Below are positions 13,521-21,279 of a stretch of DNA of 24,822 nucleotides, one piece after another. The stretch spans positions 1 through 24,822 of the forward strand of contig CAPQQE010000008.1 of NCBI GenBank assembly GCA_948687865.1, read 5' to 3'. The notes under the pieces were generated by a model. It did not search any database, was not told where the DNA came from, and was given only the letters and a program-made list of their open reading frames with translations. Every line of letters starts with the position of its first letter. Position 1 is the stretch's first letter. Both the position numbers and the translations under genes were made by a program. This DNA is from an uncultured Bacilli bacterium (GTDB lineage: Bacteria; Bacillota_I; Bacilli_A; RF39; UBA660).

Positions 13521-14727
13521 AAGATATAAGTTAAATGATTTATCTATTGATGGTGGATCTTATGGGATTGGTGCATCTGCTGTTGAGTATAATAAAGAAT
13601 TATATACATATTTAAGAATTACAGACATAAATGAAGATGGAACATTAAATTATAAAGATATGATGAGCGTTGATGATCCAAAAGCTAATCAGTATGTTTT
13701 AAAGAAAAATGATATATGTTTTGCAAGAACAGGAAATAGTACAGGAAAATCATATTTTTATGATGGGAGCATTAAAAATCTTGTATATGCAGGATTTTTA
13801 ATAAAATTTAGTATAGATGAAGACAAAGTAAATCCAAAGTATATAAAATATTATACAATGACGAGCGAATATAAAAATTGGGTTAAAGAAATTCAAACTG
13901 GAAGTACACGAGGCAATATAAATGCAAAAATGTATGGAAATTTGGATATATTAATACCTGAAAGAGCATATCAAGATAAATTAGTAGCTGTCTTAGATAA
14001 AATTACGGATAAAATTAAATATAATACTCAGACAAATGATAATTTGTTTGAATTAACAAAACAATTATATAAAAGATGGTTTATTGAATTTGAATTTCCG
14101 AATAAAGATGGAAATCCTTATAAAGCATCAAATGGAAAAATGGTAGAAAGCGAATTAGGTTTAATACCTGAAAACTGGTGTATAAAAAGACTAGATGAAA
14201 TTAGTGTTAATTTCGATTCGAAGAGAAAACCATTATCAAGCAAAGATAGAGAAGAAAGAAAAGGTAATATACCTTATTATGGTGCAACCTCTATAATTGA
14301 CTATGTTAATGAATATATATTTGATGATATATTTGTACTAATGGGAGAGGATGGAAGTGTTATAAATTCTGACAATACCCCCGTTTTGCAATATATATGG
14401 AAAAAATGCTGGATTAACAATCATGCACATGTATTACAAGGAAAAGGTATATCCACAGAACATTTAATGGAATGTTTAAGAGCAACAGATGTATCATCAA
14501 TTATTACAGGTGCTGTACAATTAAAGATAAATCAAGCAAATATGAATGCTTTAAAATATGTTTATGCTACAGAAGAAACAAATAGAGATTTTGATGAAAA
14601 GATTTCAAAAATATATGAAAAAATTAGAGCTAATATAGAACAAAACGAAATATTAGAACAATTAAGAGACACACTATTACCAAAGCTAATGAATGGGGAA
14701 ATAGACTTAGATAAAATAGAAATTTAG
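13510..14727 (+). CDS. hsdS: Type I restriction-modification system, specificity subunit HsdS
   Basis: A 405-residue DNA-recognition subunit with the usual two halves. Target recognition domain 1 spans about residues 1-155 and is followed by the conserved coiled-coil spacer ([41 protein letters not shown]). Domain 2 starts after [17 protein letters not shown] near residue 220 and ends in the second coiled coil, [42 protein letters not shown]. Each domain reads one half of a split target; the site cannot be predicted by eye. The ATG at 13510 overlaps the end of hsdM, so translation is coupled. No recombinase and no second hsdS copy is visible, so there is no sign of phase-variable shuffling. 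Confidence 0.95.
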   Translation: MEFKRYKLNDLSIDGGSYGIGASAVEYNKELYTYLRITDINEDGTLNYKDMMSVDDPKANQYVLKKNDICFARTGNSTGKSYFYDGSIKNLVYAGFLIKFSIDEDKVNPKYIKYYTMTSEYKNWVKEIQTGSTRGNINAKMYGNLDILIPERAYQDKLVAVLDKITDKIKYNTQTNDNLFELTKQLYKRWFIEFEFPNKDGNPYKASNGKMVESELGLIPENWCIKRLDEISVNFDSKRKPLSSKDREERKGNIPYYGATSIIDYVNEYIFDDIFVLMGEDGSVINSDNTPVLQYIWKKCWINNHAHVLQGKGISTEHLMECLRATDVSSIITGAVQLKINQANMNALKYVYATEETNRDFDEKISKIYEKIRANIEQNEILEQLRDTLLPKLMNGEIDLDKIEI

Positions 14728-14751
14728 TCATACAAATAACTATTTGTATGA
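14728..14751 (+). repeat. Perfect palindromic hairpin in the hsdS-X gap
   Basis: TCATACAAATA and TATTTGTATGA form an 11-bp perfect inverted repeat with only AC between the arms, immediately after the hsdS stop. No T tract follows, so it is not a typical terminator. It stands just before the SD of the next gene and could be an mRNA-processing or stability element, or a protein-binding site that sets the ratio of hsdMS to the downstream genes. Confidence 0.6.
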
Positions 14752-14767
14752 GCAAAGGAGCAAAAAA

Positions 14768-15439
14768 ATGGACAAATTAGTAGATGATTTTGAAAAATCA
14801 CTATTTAATTCATCAGAGAATGTAATTAGTGATTATTTAGAAATAGGTATAGATTCCTTAATGAATGAAGGAATTTTAAAAGAATTACCAATAGTTAATA
14901 CAATAGTCGGAGTTTTAAAAGTTGGCAAAAATGTTCATGATAGAAACTTATTAAAGCAAACTTTAACATTCATTAATGAATTTAATAATAATCAGATAAG
15001 TGATGATAAATTGGAAAGATACAAGCTGACAATAGAAATGAATCCTAAAAGATGTGAAGAAGAACTAGGAAGAATTTTGTTATTACTAAATAATTTTATA
15101 GACAAAGAAAAAAGTGTAATGTTAGCAAAATTATTTAAGGCTTATGTTGAAAAAATAGTTAGTTGGAATGAATTTTGTGAGTATTCAGAAATAATAAATA
15201 GGTTATTTATACAAGATATAAATTTATTAAAAATGATTTATAATGGAACAGTAAGTGATACTACTAATAGAGCAGATTTATTCAGAGTTGAAAGACTAAA
15301 TTCATTAGGAATAATAGGATTATCATTTAAATCAACAAGGATAACAAGTATAAATGGAGTACAACAAGAAAATAGACAAGATAGCTATTTGACTATGAAT
15401 AATAATGGGAAAAAGTTTATGGATATAATTAGTAAATAA
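14768..15439 (+). CDS. Unrecognised protein inserted between hsdS and hsdR
   Basis: A 223-residue soluble protein. ATG at 14768 is used because AAAGGAG (14754-14760) lies seven bases before it; an upstream GTG/TTG-type start would fall in the hairpin. Visible elements are: a segment LKELPIVNTIVGVLKVGKNVHDRNLLKQTLTFINEFNN (about 38-75) with a Pro-containing, weakly hydrophobic helix; LGRILLLLNNFIDKEKSVMLAKLFKAYVEKIVSWNEFCEYSEIINRL (about 98-145), helical; and a C-terminal part ending in YLTMNNNGKKFMDIIS that looks like a winged-helix tail. The general pattern resembles small helical proteins often found in defence islands, but I cannot name the family. Its location inside the operon implies co-expression with the restriction enzyme. 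Confidence 0.7.
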   Translation: MDKLVDDFEKSLFNSSENVISDYLEIGIDSLMNEGILKELPIVNTIVGVLKVGKNVHDRNLLKQTLTFINEFNNNQISDDKLERYKLTIEMNPKRCEEELGRILLLLNNFIDKEKSVMLAKLFKAYVEKIVSWNEFCEYSEIINRLFIQDINLLKMIYNGTVSDTTNRADLFRVERLNSLGIIGLSFKSTRITSINGVQQENRQDSYLTMNNNGKKFMDIISK

Positions 15440-15459
15440 TATAATTTAGGGGGAAAATT

Positions 15460-18400
15460 ATGTTTAATGAAGAAGCAGTAGAAAATGCAATAATCGAACA
15501 ATTACAAGGCTTAGGATATGATTATAAATATGCACCAGATATTGAAAGAGATTATAAAGAAGTAATATTAAAAGATGAATTTTATGAAAGTTTATATAGA
15601 ATAAACAAGGATATTACACAAGATATAGCTGATGAAGTTTATAGAAAAATAAGAAGTTTTACTAATTTAGAACTAATACAAGCTAATCAAGAATTTTATA
15701 AATTATTGTATGGTGGAGTTGAAATACCAATTCAAGGAGATAGGACGTATACTGCTTATTTATTAGATAAAAATAATATAGAAAATAATAACTTTTTAGT
15801 TGCTAATCAATATACAATAGAAGAATATAAAACAAAACGACCTGATGTAATTATATTTATTAATGGCATTCCAGTTGTTGTATTTGAGTTGAAAAATGCG
15901 ATGAAAGAAGATACTACAATTGAAAATGCATATAATCAAATAAAAAATTATCAACAAGATATTAGAAGTTTATTTTATTATAATGCTTTTAATGTTATAT
16001 GCGATGGGGTAAATGCACAGGTAGGAACAATTACAGCAGATTTTACTAGATATATGACATGGAAATCAAAAAATGGAGAAAACCCTGAAGATAGATTTGA
16101 CCAAGTTGATACATTATTAGAAGGAGTATTTAGAAAAGATAGACTAATAGATCTAATATTGAATTTTATTGTATATCAACATACAGAAACCAATACAATA
16201 AAAATATTAGCAGGATATCATCAATACTTTGCTGTTAAGAAAGCAATAAATAGTACAAAAAAATCACTAAAAGAAAAGACAAGAAAAGCAGGTGTTGTAT
16301 GGCATACCCAAGGATCAGGAAAAAGCTTTGCAATGGTATTTTACACAGGACTATTACTAAAAGATAAGGAGTTAGATAATCCTACAATTGTAATTTTAAC
16401 AGATAGAAACGATTTAGATGAACAATTATTTACAACATTTGCAACATGTAATAGAGAAGTATTACCACAAAAATGTCAAAATGCTAAAAATAGGAAAGAA
16501 TTAAAAAAATTACTTAAAGTTAATGCGGGAGGAATAATTTTTACAACAATACAAAAATTTGAAGAAGGCTCTGATATGCTGAGTGATAGAGAGAATATTA
16601 TATTTATTGCAGATGAAGCTCATAGGAGCCAATATGGATTGACAGCTAAGTTTAATAGGAAAACTGGCGATTTTAAATATGGATATGCAAAAAATATGAG
16701 AGATGCATTACCTAATGCAACTTTTATAGGATTTACAGGTACACCAGTTGATCTAGCGGATAGAAGTACAAGAGAAATTTTTGGAGATTATATAGATATA
16801 TATGACATGACTCAAGCCGTAGAAGATGGAGCAACAGTACCAATATACTATGAAAATAGAGTAGCAAAATTAAGCTTAGATGAAGAATTGTTAAAACAAG
16901 TTGATAAAGAATACCAAGATCTAGTAGATACAGATCAAGCTACTACAGAAGTTGTTGAGAAGTCCCAACATGAATTATCAAGATTAGAAACAATTATAGG
17001 CTCACAAGAAAGATTAGAAATGTTAGCAAAAGATATAATAGAACATTATGAACAAAGAAAAGATATTTTAACTGGAAAAGCAATGATAGTTTCTATAAGT
17101 AGAAGAACAGCGATAAACTTATATAAAGAAATCTTAAGGCAAAAACCTGATTGGAATAATAAAGTAAAAGTAATTTTGACAGATAATAATAATGATCCTG
17201 AAGAATGGCACGAAATAGTTGGAAATAAACAATATCGCGAAGAAATGGCACTAGAATTTAAGAAAAAAGATAGCGAATTTAAAATTGCTATTGTTGTTGA
17301 TATGTGGCTTACAGGATTTGATGTTCCTTCATTGAATACAATGTACATAGATAAACCGATGAAAGGACATACATTGATGCAAGCAATAGCTCGTGTTAAT
17401 AGAGTTTATAAAGATAAGGAAGCAGGGTTAATAGTAGATTATATTGGTATTGGAAGTGAATTAAAAGAAGCTTTGAATCAATATACTAACAGAGATAAAG
17501 ACAAGATTCCTGATTTGACTAAGGCATACGAAATATTAATGGAAAAACTAGAAATTATGCGAGATATGTTTTATGGTTTTGATTATTCTTATTTCACAAA
17601 TGGTACAAATCAAGAAAGATTAAAATGCTTAGCAGATGGTATAAATTATGTATTGGGATTTGATGAAGAAGAAAGAAAAGACTTTATAGTAGAAGCAAGT
17701 GCTTTATCACAGGCAGATACACTTGCAAGAACACTTTTAGATGAAAAAACTAAAATGGAAGTAGAGTATTTTAAAGGTGTTAAAGTAGGAATTAATAAAA
17801 TTGCAGGTAATGGAAAGTTAACAACAACAGAGGTTAATGCAAAAATAAGCAATATAATTGAACAAGCTATTCAACAAGAAGGAATTATAGATTTATTTGA
17901 AAAAGCAAATATGAGTAATCCTGAAATTGCAATATTATCAGAAGAATATATGTCTAATATAAGAAATATGAAACATAAAAATATTGCTGCCAATATATTA
18001 AAAAGATTATTGTCAGGAAATATAAAAATGTTCCAAAGAACTAATGTAGTAAAAGCAGAGTTATTTTCAGAAAAATTACAGAAATTAATGAAAATGTATA
18101 ATAATAGACTGATAGATAGTGCTGAAGTTATTGAACAACTAATGATTTTATCAAAGGAAATGGTTGAAGTAGCACAAGAAGGAGAAGGAAAAGGACTGAA
18201 CGAAGATGAATATGCATTTTATACAGCACTTGTAAAAAATCCAATTGTTCTAAAAGAAATGAAAGACGAAGTTTTAATTCAATTAGCACATGAATTAACA
18301 GAAACAGTTAGAAAAAGTAGAACGGTAGATTGGGATAAAAAAGAATCTGCAAGAGCATATATGAGAAAAGTAGTAAAAAGACTTTTAAGAAAATACGAAT

Positions 18401-18477
18401 ACCCACCAAAGGAAGCAGATGAAGCTGTTGCAACAGTAATTAAACAAGCTGAATTGATGAGTGCGAATTTAATATAA
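15460..18477 (+). CDS. hsdR: Type I restriction endonuclease, motor/nuclease subunit HsdR
   Basis: A 1005-residue translocating endonuclease, full family length. The ATG at 15460 follows TTAGGGGGAAAATT. The N-terminal PD-(D/E)xK nuclease is intact: Asp129 (KRPDVIIF) and Glu143-x-Lys145 (VFELK). The SF2 motor shows Walker A TQGSGKS (Thr283-Ser289), DEAH 385-388 in IADEAHRSQYG, motif III as FIGFTGTP, and late motifs DMWLTGFDVPSLNTMYIDKPMKGHTLMQAIARVNR. The C-terminal helical region that binds the methylase core follows (KSRTVDWDKKESARAYMRKVVKRLLRKYEYPP). With HsdM and HsdS it cuts DNA lacking the correct methylation after ATP-driven translocation. Intact motifs in all three subunits suggest an active system. 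Confidence 0.97.
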   Translation: MFNEEAVENAIIEQLQGLGYDYKYAPDIERDYKEVILKDEFYESLYRINKDITQDIADEVYRKIRSFTNLELIQANQEFYKLLYGGVEIPIQGDRTYTAYLLDKNNIENNNFLVANQYTIEEYKTKRPDVIIFINGIPVVVFELKNAMKEDTTIENAYNQIKNYQQDIRSLFYYNAFNVICDGVNAQVGTITADFTRYMTWKSKNGENPEDRFDQVDTLLEGVFRKDRLIDLILNFIVYQHTETNTIKILAGYHQYFAVKKAINSTKKSLKEKTRKAGVVWHTQGSGKSFAMVFYTGLLLKDKELDNPTIVILTDRNDLDEQLFTTFATCNREVLPQKCQNAKNRKELKKLLKVNAGGIIFTTIQKFEEGSDMLSDRENIIFIADEAHRSQYGLTAKFNRKTGDFKYGYAKNMRDALPNATFIGFTGTPVDLADRSTREIFGDYIDIYDMTQAVEDGATVPIYYENRVAKLSLDEELLKQVDKEYQDLVDTDQATTEVVEKSQHELSRLETIIGSQERLEMLAKDIIEHYEQRKDILTGKAMIVSISRRTAINLYKEILRQKPDWNNKVKVILTDNNNDPEEWHEIVGNKQYREEMALEFKKKDSEFKIAIVVDMWLTGFDVPSLNTMYIDKPMKGHTLMQAIARVNRVYKDKEAGLIVDYIGIGSELKEALNQYTNRDKDKIPDLTKAYEILMEKLEIMRDMFYGFDYSYFTNGTNQERLKCLADGINYVLGFDEEERKDFIVEASALSQADTLARTLLDEKTKMEVEYFKGVKVGINKIAGNGKLTTTEVNAKISNIIEQAIQQEGIIDLFEKANMSNPEIAILSEEYMSNIRNMKHKNIAANILKRLLSGNIKMFQRTNVVKAELFSEKLQKLMKMYNNRLIDSAEVIEQLMILSKEMVEVAQEGEGKGLNEDEYAFYTALVKNPIVLKEMKDEVLIQLAHELTETVRKSRTVDWDKKESARAYMRKVVKRLLRKYEYPPKEADEAVATVIKQAELMSANLI

Positions 18478-18490
18478 ATGGAGGTGTGAT

Positions 18491-19414
18491 ATGAATATAG
18501 GAAAATTTGTAGAAGTTGATATAAGAGATTTATGGAAGCATGAACAATATGATTTTTCAGAATGGCTATCAAAAGAAGAAAATATTGAAAATTTAAATGA
18601 TATATTAGGTTTAACTTTAGTTGATATAAGTAAAGAGGCATATGTTGGATCTTATAGATGTGATATTTTTGCTAAAGATGAAACAACTGGAACGAAAGTA
18701 ATTATTGAAAATCAGCTTGAAGCTTCAAACCATGATCATTTAGGAAAAATTATAACTTATGCTTCAGGATTAGATGCTAAAGTGGTTGTTTGGATTGTAA
18801 AACAAGCTAAAGAAGAACATAGAAGTGCTATAGAATGGTTGAACAATAATACAAACAATGAGTTGAATTTCTTTTTAATTGAACTTCATGCATACAAAAT
18901 TGATGATTCAAATCCAGCTCCAATGTTTGAAGTTATAGAAAAACCAAATGGATTTATAAAAAATACTAAAGCAATAAATAATCAAGACAACTTAAATAAA
19001 TCTCAATCTGAAAGATTAGAATTTTGGAATAAATTTAATGAAGTAGTAGAACAGAATGGAAAGCCTTTTAATATTAGAAAAGCTACAACAGATCATTGGT
19101 ATGATGTTGCTTTAGGAACAAGTGAAGCACATATAAGTATCAATTTAGTAAATAAAAGTTCTTATGTTGTTATAGATGTGTATATTAATGACAATAAAGA
19201 GTTATTTGATAAACTTATGGATAAGAAAGATATTATTGAGAGTGAATTAGGATTTAAACTTGTTTGGGATAGATTAGATAATGGGAAAGCTTCAAGGATT
19301 AAATATAGAATAAAAGGTTTGAATTTTGATGATCACTCAAATTATGAAGAACTTATGAAAGAAATAATAGACAAAGTTATTATAATGAGATCGGTATTTA
19401 AAAAATATATGTAA
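18491..19414 (+). CDS. DUF4268-like protein with putative PD-(D/E)xK nuclease-like domain
   Basis: A 307-residue protein whose ATG follows GGAGGTG by a few bases, 13 bases after hsdR, so it is in the same operon. Residues about 1-150 resemble a restriction-endonuclease-like fold: WLSKEENIENLNDILGL, then YRCDIFAKDETTGTKVIIENQLEASNHDHLGKIITYA, where Asp and Glu-x-Gln replace the usual D...ExK, as in other nuclease-like proteins of this type. Residues about 165-305 (SERLEFWNKFNEVVEQNGKPFNIRK to KYRIKGLNFDDHSNYEELMKEIIDKV) fit the DUF4268 region. Such proteins are frequent neighbours of restriction systems. It could be an extra nuclease, an anti-phage partner or a regulator of restriction. Gln in place of the catalytic Lys leaves activity uncertain. 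Confidence 0.75.
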   Translation: MNIGKFVEVDIRDLWKHEQYDFSEWLSKEENIENLNDILGLTLVDISKEAYVGSYRCDIFAKDETTGTKVIIENQLEASNHDHLGKIITYASGLDAKVVVWIVKQAKEEHRSAIEWLNNNTNNELNFFLIELHAYKIDDSNPAPMFEVIEKPNGFIKNTKAINNQDNLNKSQSERLEFWNKFNEVVEQNGKPFNIRKATTDHWYDVALGTSEAHISINLVNKSSYVVIDVYINDNKELFDKLMDKKDIIESELGFKLVWDRLDNGKASRIKYRIKGLNFDDHSNYEELMKEIIDKVIIMRSVFKKYM

Positions 19415-19418
19415 TCAG

Positions 19419-19444
19419 AAAGAAGGCTAGACCTTCTTTTTTTT
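19419..19444 (+). terminator. Terminator of the restriction operon
   Basis: AAAGAAGG pairs with CCTTCTTT around CTAGA, continuing into eight T. It begins five bases after the stop codon of the DUF4268-like gene. Confidence 0.9.
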
Positions 19445-19613
19445 GCCTCAAAATACTATACAAAACCAAAAAAATAAAATTTTATACAATAAATTACACC
19501 TTTTCGCATAATTCGACAAACTTTGCAAAAAGATTGTGATAGAATCCATTAAAACAAAAGAAAAATCCCTAAACTACCAAAGATGGAAAAGTAATAAGGA
19601 GTTGGGGGATAAA

Positions 19614-19682
19614 ATGGATATATCACAAAATACATTGAAAAATGTAAATAAATATACTAAACACACAATTAACCATTTATAA
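19614..19682 (+). CDS. 22-residue leader peptide MDISQNTLKNVNKYTKHTINHL
   Basis: ATG at 19614 follows AAGGAG (19596-19601) and GGGGGAT. The last seven codons and the stop lie inside the terminator hairpin at 19659-19701, with the stop in its apical loop. The peptide itself has no recognisable domain. Ribosome position on this ORF would decide whether the hairpin can form, which is the usual layout of translational attenuation. It probably reports on translation status to the downstream sigma-like gene. It is short, so coding is inferred from SD and layout only. Confidence 0.6.
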   Translation: MDISQNTLKNVNKYTKHTINHL

Positions 19683-19701
19683 GTTATTTGTGTGTTTTTT
19701 T
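19659..19701 (+). terminator. Attenuator-type terminator overlapping the leader ORF
   Basis: AAACACACAA pairs with TTGTGTGTTT (10 bp). After one mismatch TAAC pairs with GTTA around a nine-base loop that contains the leader stop codon, and a run of T ends at 19701. A ribosome finishing the leader would disrupt the stem and allow readthrough. Confidence 0.82.
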
Positions 19702-19726
19702 CAATTATTTTAATATCCAATAAAAT

Positions 19727-19849
19727 ACTACACTAATTTATAAAAATGTTCTAAGGAAAAATGAAAAGAAGAGATATATGTTAGTGTAGTTTTGAGCATT
19801 ATTACATAAATCTCAGCCTACACAAAAGGAGTGTAGTTGATTTGAGATT
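19727..19849 (+). promoter_or_regulatory. Alternative-pairing leader structure (four CTACAC/GTGTAG segments)
   Basis: Segment A ACTACACTAA (19727-19736) is perfectly complementary to B TTAGTGTAGT (19781-19790). Segment C CTACAC (19818-19823) pairs with D GTGTAG (19831-19836), and this inner hairpin is enclosed by AATCTCA (19809-19815) with TGAGATT (19843-19849). A can also pair with D, and B with C, so two exclusive folds are possible. The loop of C-D holds AAAAGGAG, an SD for the short frame starting at 19842. This is the hallmark of a switchable 5' leader; no known riboswitch class is recognised. Confidence 0.6.
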
Positions 19850-20024
19850 CAGTGTATTAAGAATGTCTGAAAAAATAATCAAAGAGGTTGAATTTATCTG
19901 TAAAGGTAGACTTGACCTCTTTTTGCTTTTATATGGATTAGTTAAATGCAGATCTCCACCTCACATTCAATTCAAAAACGAATTGAATGGAGGAAATAAG
20001 AATGAAAAAGCATTCAAAAATTAA
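19842..20024 (+). CDS. Possible 60-residue leader ORF overlapping the sigma-like gene
   Basis: A short frame starting with TTG at 19842, ten bases after AAAAGGAG, with an in-frame ATG at 19863. It reads MSEKIIKEVEFICKGRLDLF from the ATG and ends 23 bases inside the next gene. It spans a terminator-like hairpin (19881-19924) and the SD-blocking hairpin (19959-19993). Translating it would open both, so it could couple ribosome flow to expression of the downstream regulator. The alternative is that the frame is chance and the region is only structured RNA. The protein has no recognised domain. Confidence 0.4.
   Translation: MRFSVLRMSEKIIKEVEFICKGRLDLFLLLYGLVKCRSPPHIQFKNELNGGNKNEKAFKN
19881..19924 (+). 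terminator. Second leader terminator
   Basis: AAAGAGGT (19881-19888) pairs with ACCTCTTT (19915-19922), followed by more T and then GCTTTT. The loop is about 26 bases. It stands between the alternative-pairing leader and the sigma-like gene and would stop transcripts unless it is kept open. Confidence 0.65.
19959..19993 (+). promoter_or_regulatory. SD-sequestering hairpin of the sigma-like gene
   Basis: CATTCAATTC (19964-19973) pairs perfectly with GAATTGAATG (19980-19989) around AAAAAC. Beyond one bulged A, CCTC (19959-19962) pairs with GAGG (19990-19993). The SD of the gene at 20002 is GGAGG at 19989-19993, so it is buried completely in this 14-bp stem. Translation would need the stem to be opened by an upstream ribosome or another factor. 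Confidence 0.75.
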
Positions 20025-20487
20025 GCGAGAGATAATAGATACATATATTGTTTTTAGCAATAATGATAATAGCAAAAATATTATTGTATTTAAAGATGGA
20101 AACGGAAAATCAAAAATTATTAGAGCAAATGAAACATTAAGAAATGAATATAAAAAAAGAAAAAGTGAAGAAAACTCACAGAATATTAAATTTAGTAGGT
20201 ATATAGAACATTCAGAACTAACAGATATTTCATTAAATAAAAGAGCTACAAATAAAGAAATTAGTTTAGAAGAACAAGTTATTTCAAATTTAGAATCAGA
20301 AAGAATAATAAAAGAAATTTGGAAATTACCTACACCACAAAATAGGCGAGTTTATATGTATATAGTAGATGAATTTTCATATACCAAAATAGCTAAAATA
20401 GAAAATCGTTCTATTCCTACAGTAAAGGAGAGTATAGACAGAGGCTTAGAAAATTTAAGAAAAAAATTAAAGAAATTTTATAAGTAA
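20002..20487 (+). CDS. Small sigma-70-like (region 4) transcription regulator
   Basis: A 161-residue protein. ATG at 20002 is preferred to ATG at 19987, which lies within the SD/hairpin. Residues about 95-160 resemble sigma region 4: SLEEQVISNLESERIIKEIWKLPTPQNRRVYMYIVDEFSYTKIAKIENRSIPTVKESIDRGLENLRKKLKKF, with a helix-turn-helix of the FSYTKIAKIENRSIPTVKESIDRGL type. The N-terminal 90 residues are short and charged and lack a clear region 2, so it may be a sigma-like activator rather than a full sigma factor. Tn916-type elements carry a comparable small sigma-like gene upstream of xis and int, which fits its position here. Expression seems tightly controlled by the leader upstream. Confidence 0.8.
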   Translation: MKKHSKIKREIIDTYIVFSNNDNSKNIIVFKDGNGKSKIIRANETLRNEYKKRKSEENSQNIKFSRYIEHSELTDISLNKRATNKEISLEEQVISNLESERIIKEIWKLPTPQNRRVYMYIVDEFSYTKIAKIENRSIPTVKESIDRGLENLRKKLKKFYK

Positions 20488-20510
20488 CCCTAAAAAATGA
20501 TGTGATAACT

Positions 20511-20555
20511 GAAAAAACAAGTGAGAGGAGTTGATCTTTCTTGCTTGTTTTCTTT
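20511..20555 (+). terminator. Terminator after the sigma-like gene
   Basis: AAAACAAG (20514-20521) pairs with CTTGTTTT (20544-20551), and the stem continues inward through TGAGAG/CTTTCTTG with G-U pairs. A TCTTTT tail follows. Confidence 0.75.
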
Positions 20556-20807
20556 TGGAAAACGGATAGCACATTGACAAGTAAATATATTAGTTACAAG
20601 ACTTTAACTAATATAAGGAGCTCCAAGAAGGCGAATGTTATTAAAAATAAATAGCGACTATAATGAGGGAAAAAGCAAACGATGGTAAGTTTGTGTTGGC
20701 GAAGATCTATATTAGTAATAATGATACTTCAGCTCGGCTTAATTTATATTGAGGGGTTGCTCGGTTGGATAACGGAGAGGTTTAAATACCTATGTGATAG
20801 ATACCAA
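20556..20807 (+). ncRNA. Gene-free, GC-richer stretch, candidate structured RNA
   Basis: I see no convincing coding frame here. The stretch is richer in G and C than the genes around it. It has a perfect 10-bp hairpin TATATTAGTT (20586-20595)/AACTAATATA (20606-20615), a small CAAAC/GTTTG stem-loop near 20677-20694, a CTTAAT/ATTGAG stem-loop near 20739-20754, and a repeated GGCGAA (near 20630 and 20698). A TTGACA at 20574-20579 has no good -10. This could be a regulatory RNA, a long 5' leader for the 72-residue gene, or a recombination or transfer site. No known family is recognised, so the type is provisional. Confidence 0.35.
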
Positions 20808-20848
20808 TTTCACTTGTAACTAATTTTAAAAATTTATAAGTGAAAGGA
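20808..20848 (+). promoter_or_regulatory. Hairpin overlapping the SD of the 72-residue gene
   Basis: TTTCACTTGTAA (20808-20819) pairs with TTATAAGTGAAA (20834-20845), 12 pairs with one G-U. The SD AAAGGA is at 20843-20848, so half of it is in the stem. This is the second gene in this region with an SD partly or wholly held in a hairpin. Confidence 0.6.
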
Positions 20849-20858
20849 TTTGATTAAA

Positions 20859-21077
20859 ATGAAATTAAATAATGTAAAAACAGTAACTAAGAAACAGGCT
20901 AAAGCTTATGCAGTTATAGCATTAGATATATTAGGAAGTACACCAAACGATATTGATGTAAAAATGCTTGATTCAGAAATTGATGTTGCAATGAAATTAT
21001 ATAGTCCACGAGAAGCTACGGAAAAAGCAGAAAAAATTAAAGCGAAAGGTGGATTAGTAAAATGGATGAAAAAATAG
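20859..21077 (+). CDS. Small hypothetical protein upstream of xis
   Basis: A 72-residue protein. ATG at 20859 sits ten bases after AAAGGA; the TTG at 20850 is only one base from it and is rejected. The sequence MKLNNVKTVTKKQAKAYAVIALDILGSTPNDIDVKMLDSEIDVAMKLYSPREATEKAEKIKAKGG is helical and basic at both ends. No family is recognised. It overlaps xis by 16 bases, so the two are translated from the same message, and it may be an accessory of excision control. Confidence 0.65.
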   Translation: MKLNNVKTVTKKQAKAYAVIALDILGSTPNDIDVKMLDSEIDVAMKLYSPREATEKAEKIKAKGGLVKWMKK

Positions 21078-21247
21078 GTATAAATATAAAAGAAGCATCA
21101 GAGATATTAGGGATTAGTAAACAATTAATGACAGAATTAACGAAGCTTAAAGATTTTCCTTGTATTAAATTTGAAAGAAGAATTGTAATAAACAAGCCAC
21201 AGATGATTGAATGGTTTAATAAAAATTCAGGAAGAATCATTGTGTAG
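21062..21247 (+). CDS. xis: Excisionase (Xis)
   Basis: A 61-residue protein with the excisionase-type HTH (about residues 5-55): IGINIKEASEILGISKQLMTELTKLKDFPCIKFERRIVINKPQMIEWFNKNSG. The EASEILGIS turn, the FPCIKFERR wing and the final IEWFNK helix are typical of Xis proteins of Tn916-type and phage elements. It starts inside the previous gene (16-base overlap) behind AAAGGTGGA and lies 90 bases before int. Xis bends the attachment-site DNA and directs the integrase toward excision. The assignment is strengthened by adjacency to the integrase. Confidence 0.9.
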   Translation: MDEKIGINIKEASEILGISKQLMTELTKLKDFPCIKFERRIVINKPQMIEWFNKNSGRIIV

Positions 21248-21250
21248 GGT

Positions 21251-21279
21251 TTGGATTTACGAAGATAAGGATTTATAAT
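21251..21279 (+). promoter_or_regulatory. Integrase promoter
   Basis: TTGGAT (21251-21256), 17 bases, then a perfect TATAAT (21274-21279), directly after the xis stop. Transcription would start around 21286, inside the loop of the palindrome at 21269-21316. Confidence 0.72.

Noticed and set aside
13510..14727. Phase-variable hsdS switching
   Set aside because: No second hsdS copy, no inverted repeats and no recombinase gene adjoin it. The only integrase, 7 kb away, belongs to the element end.
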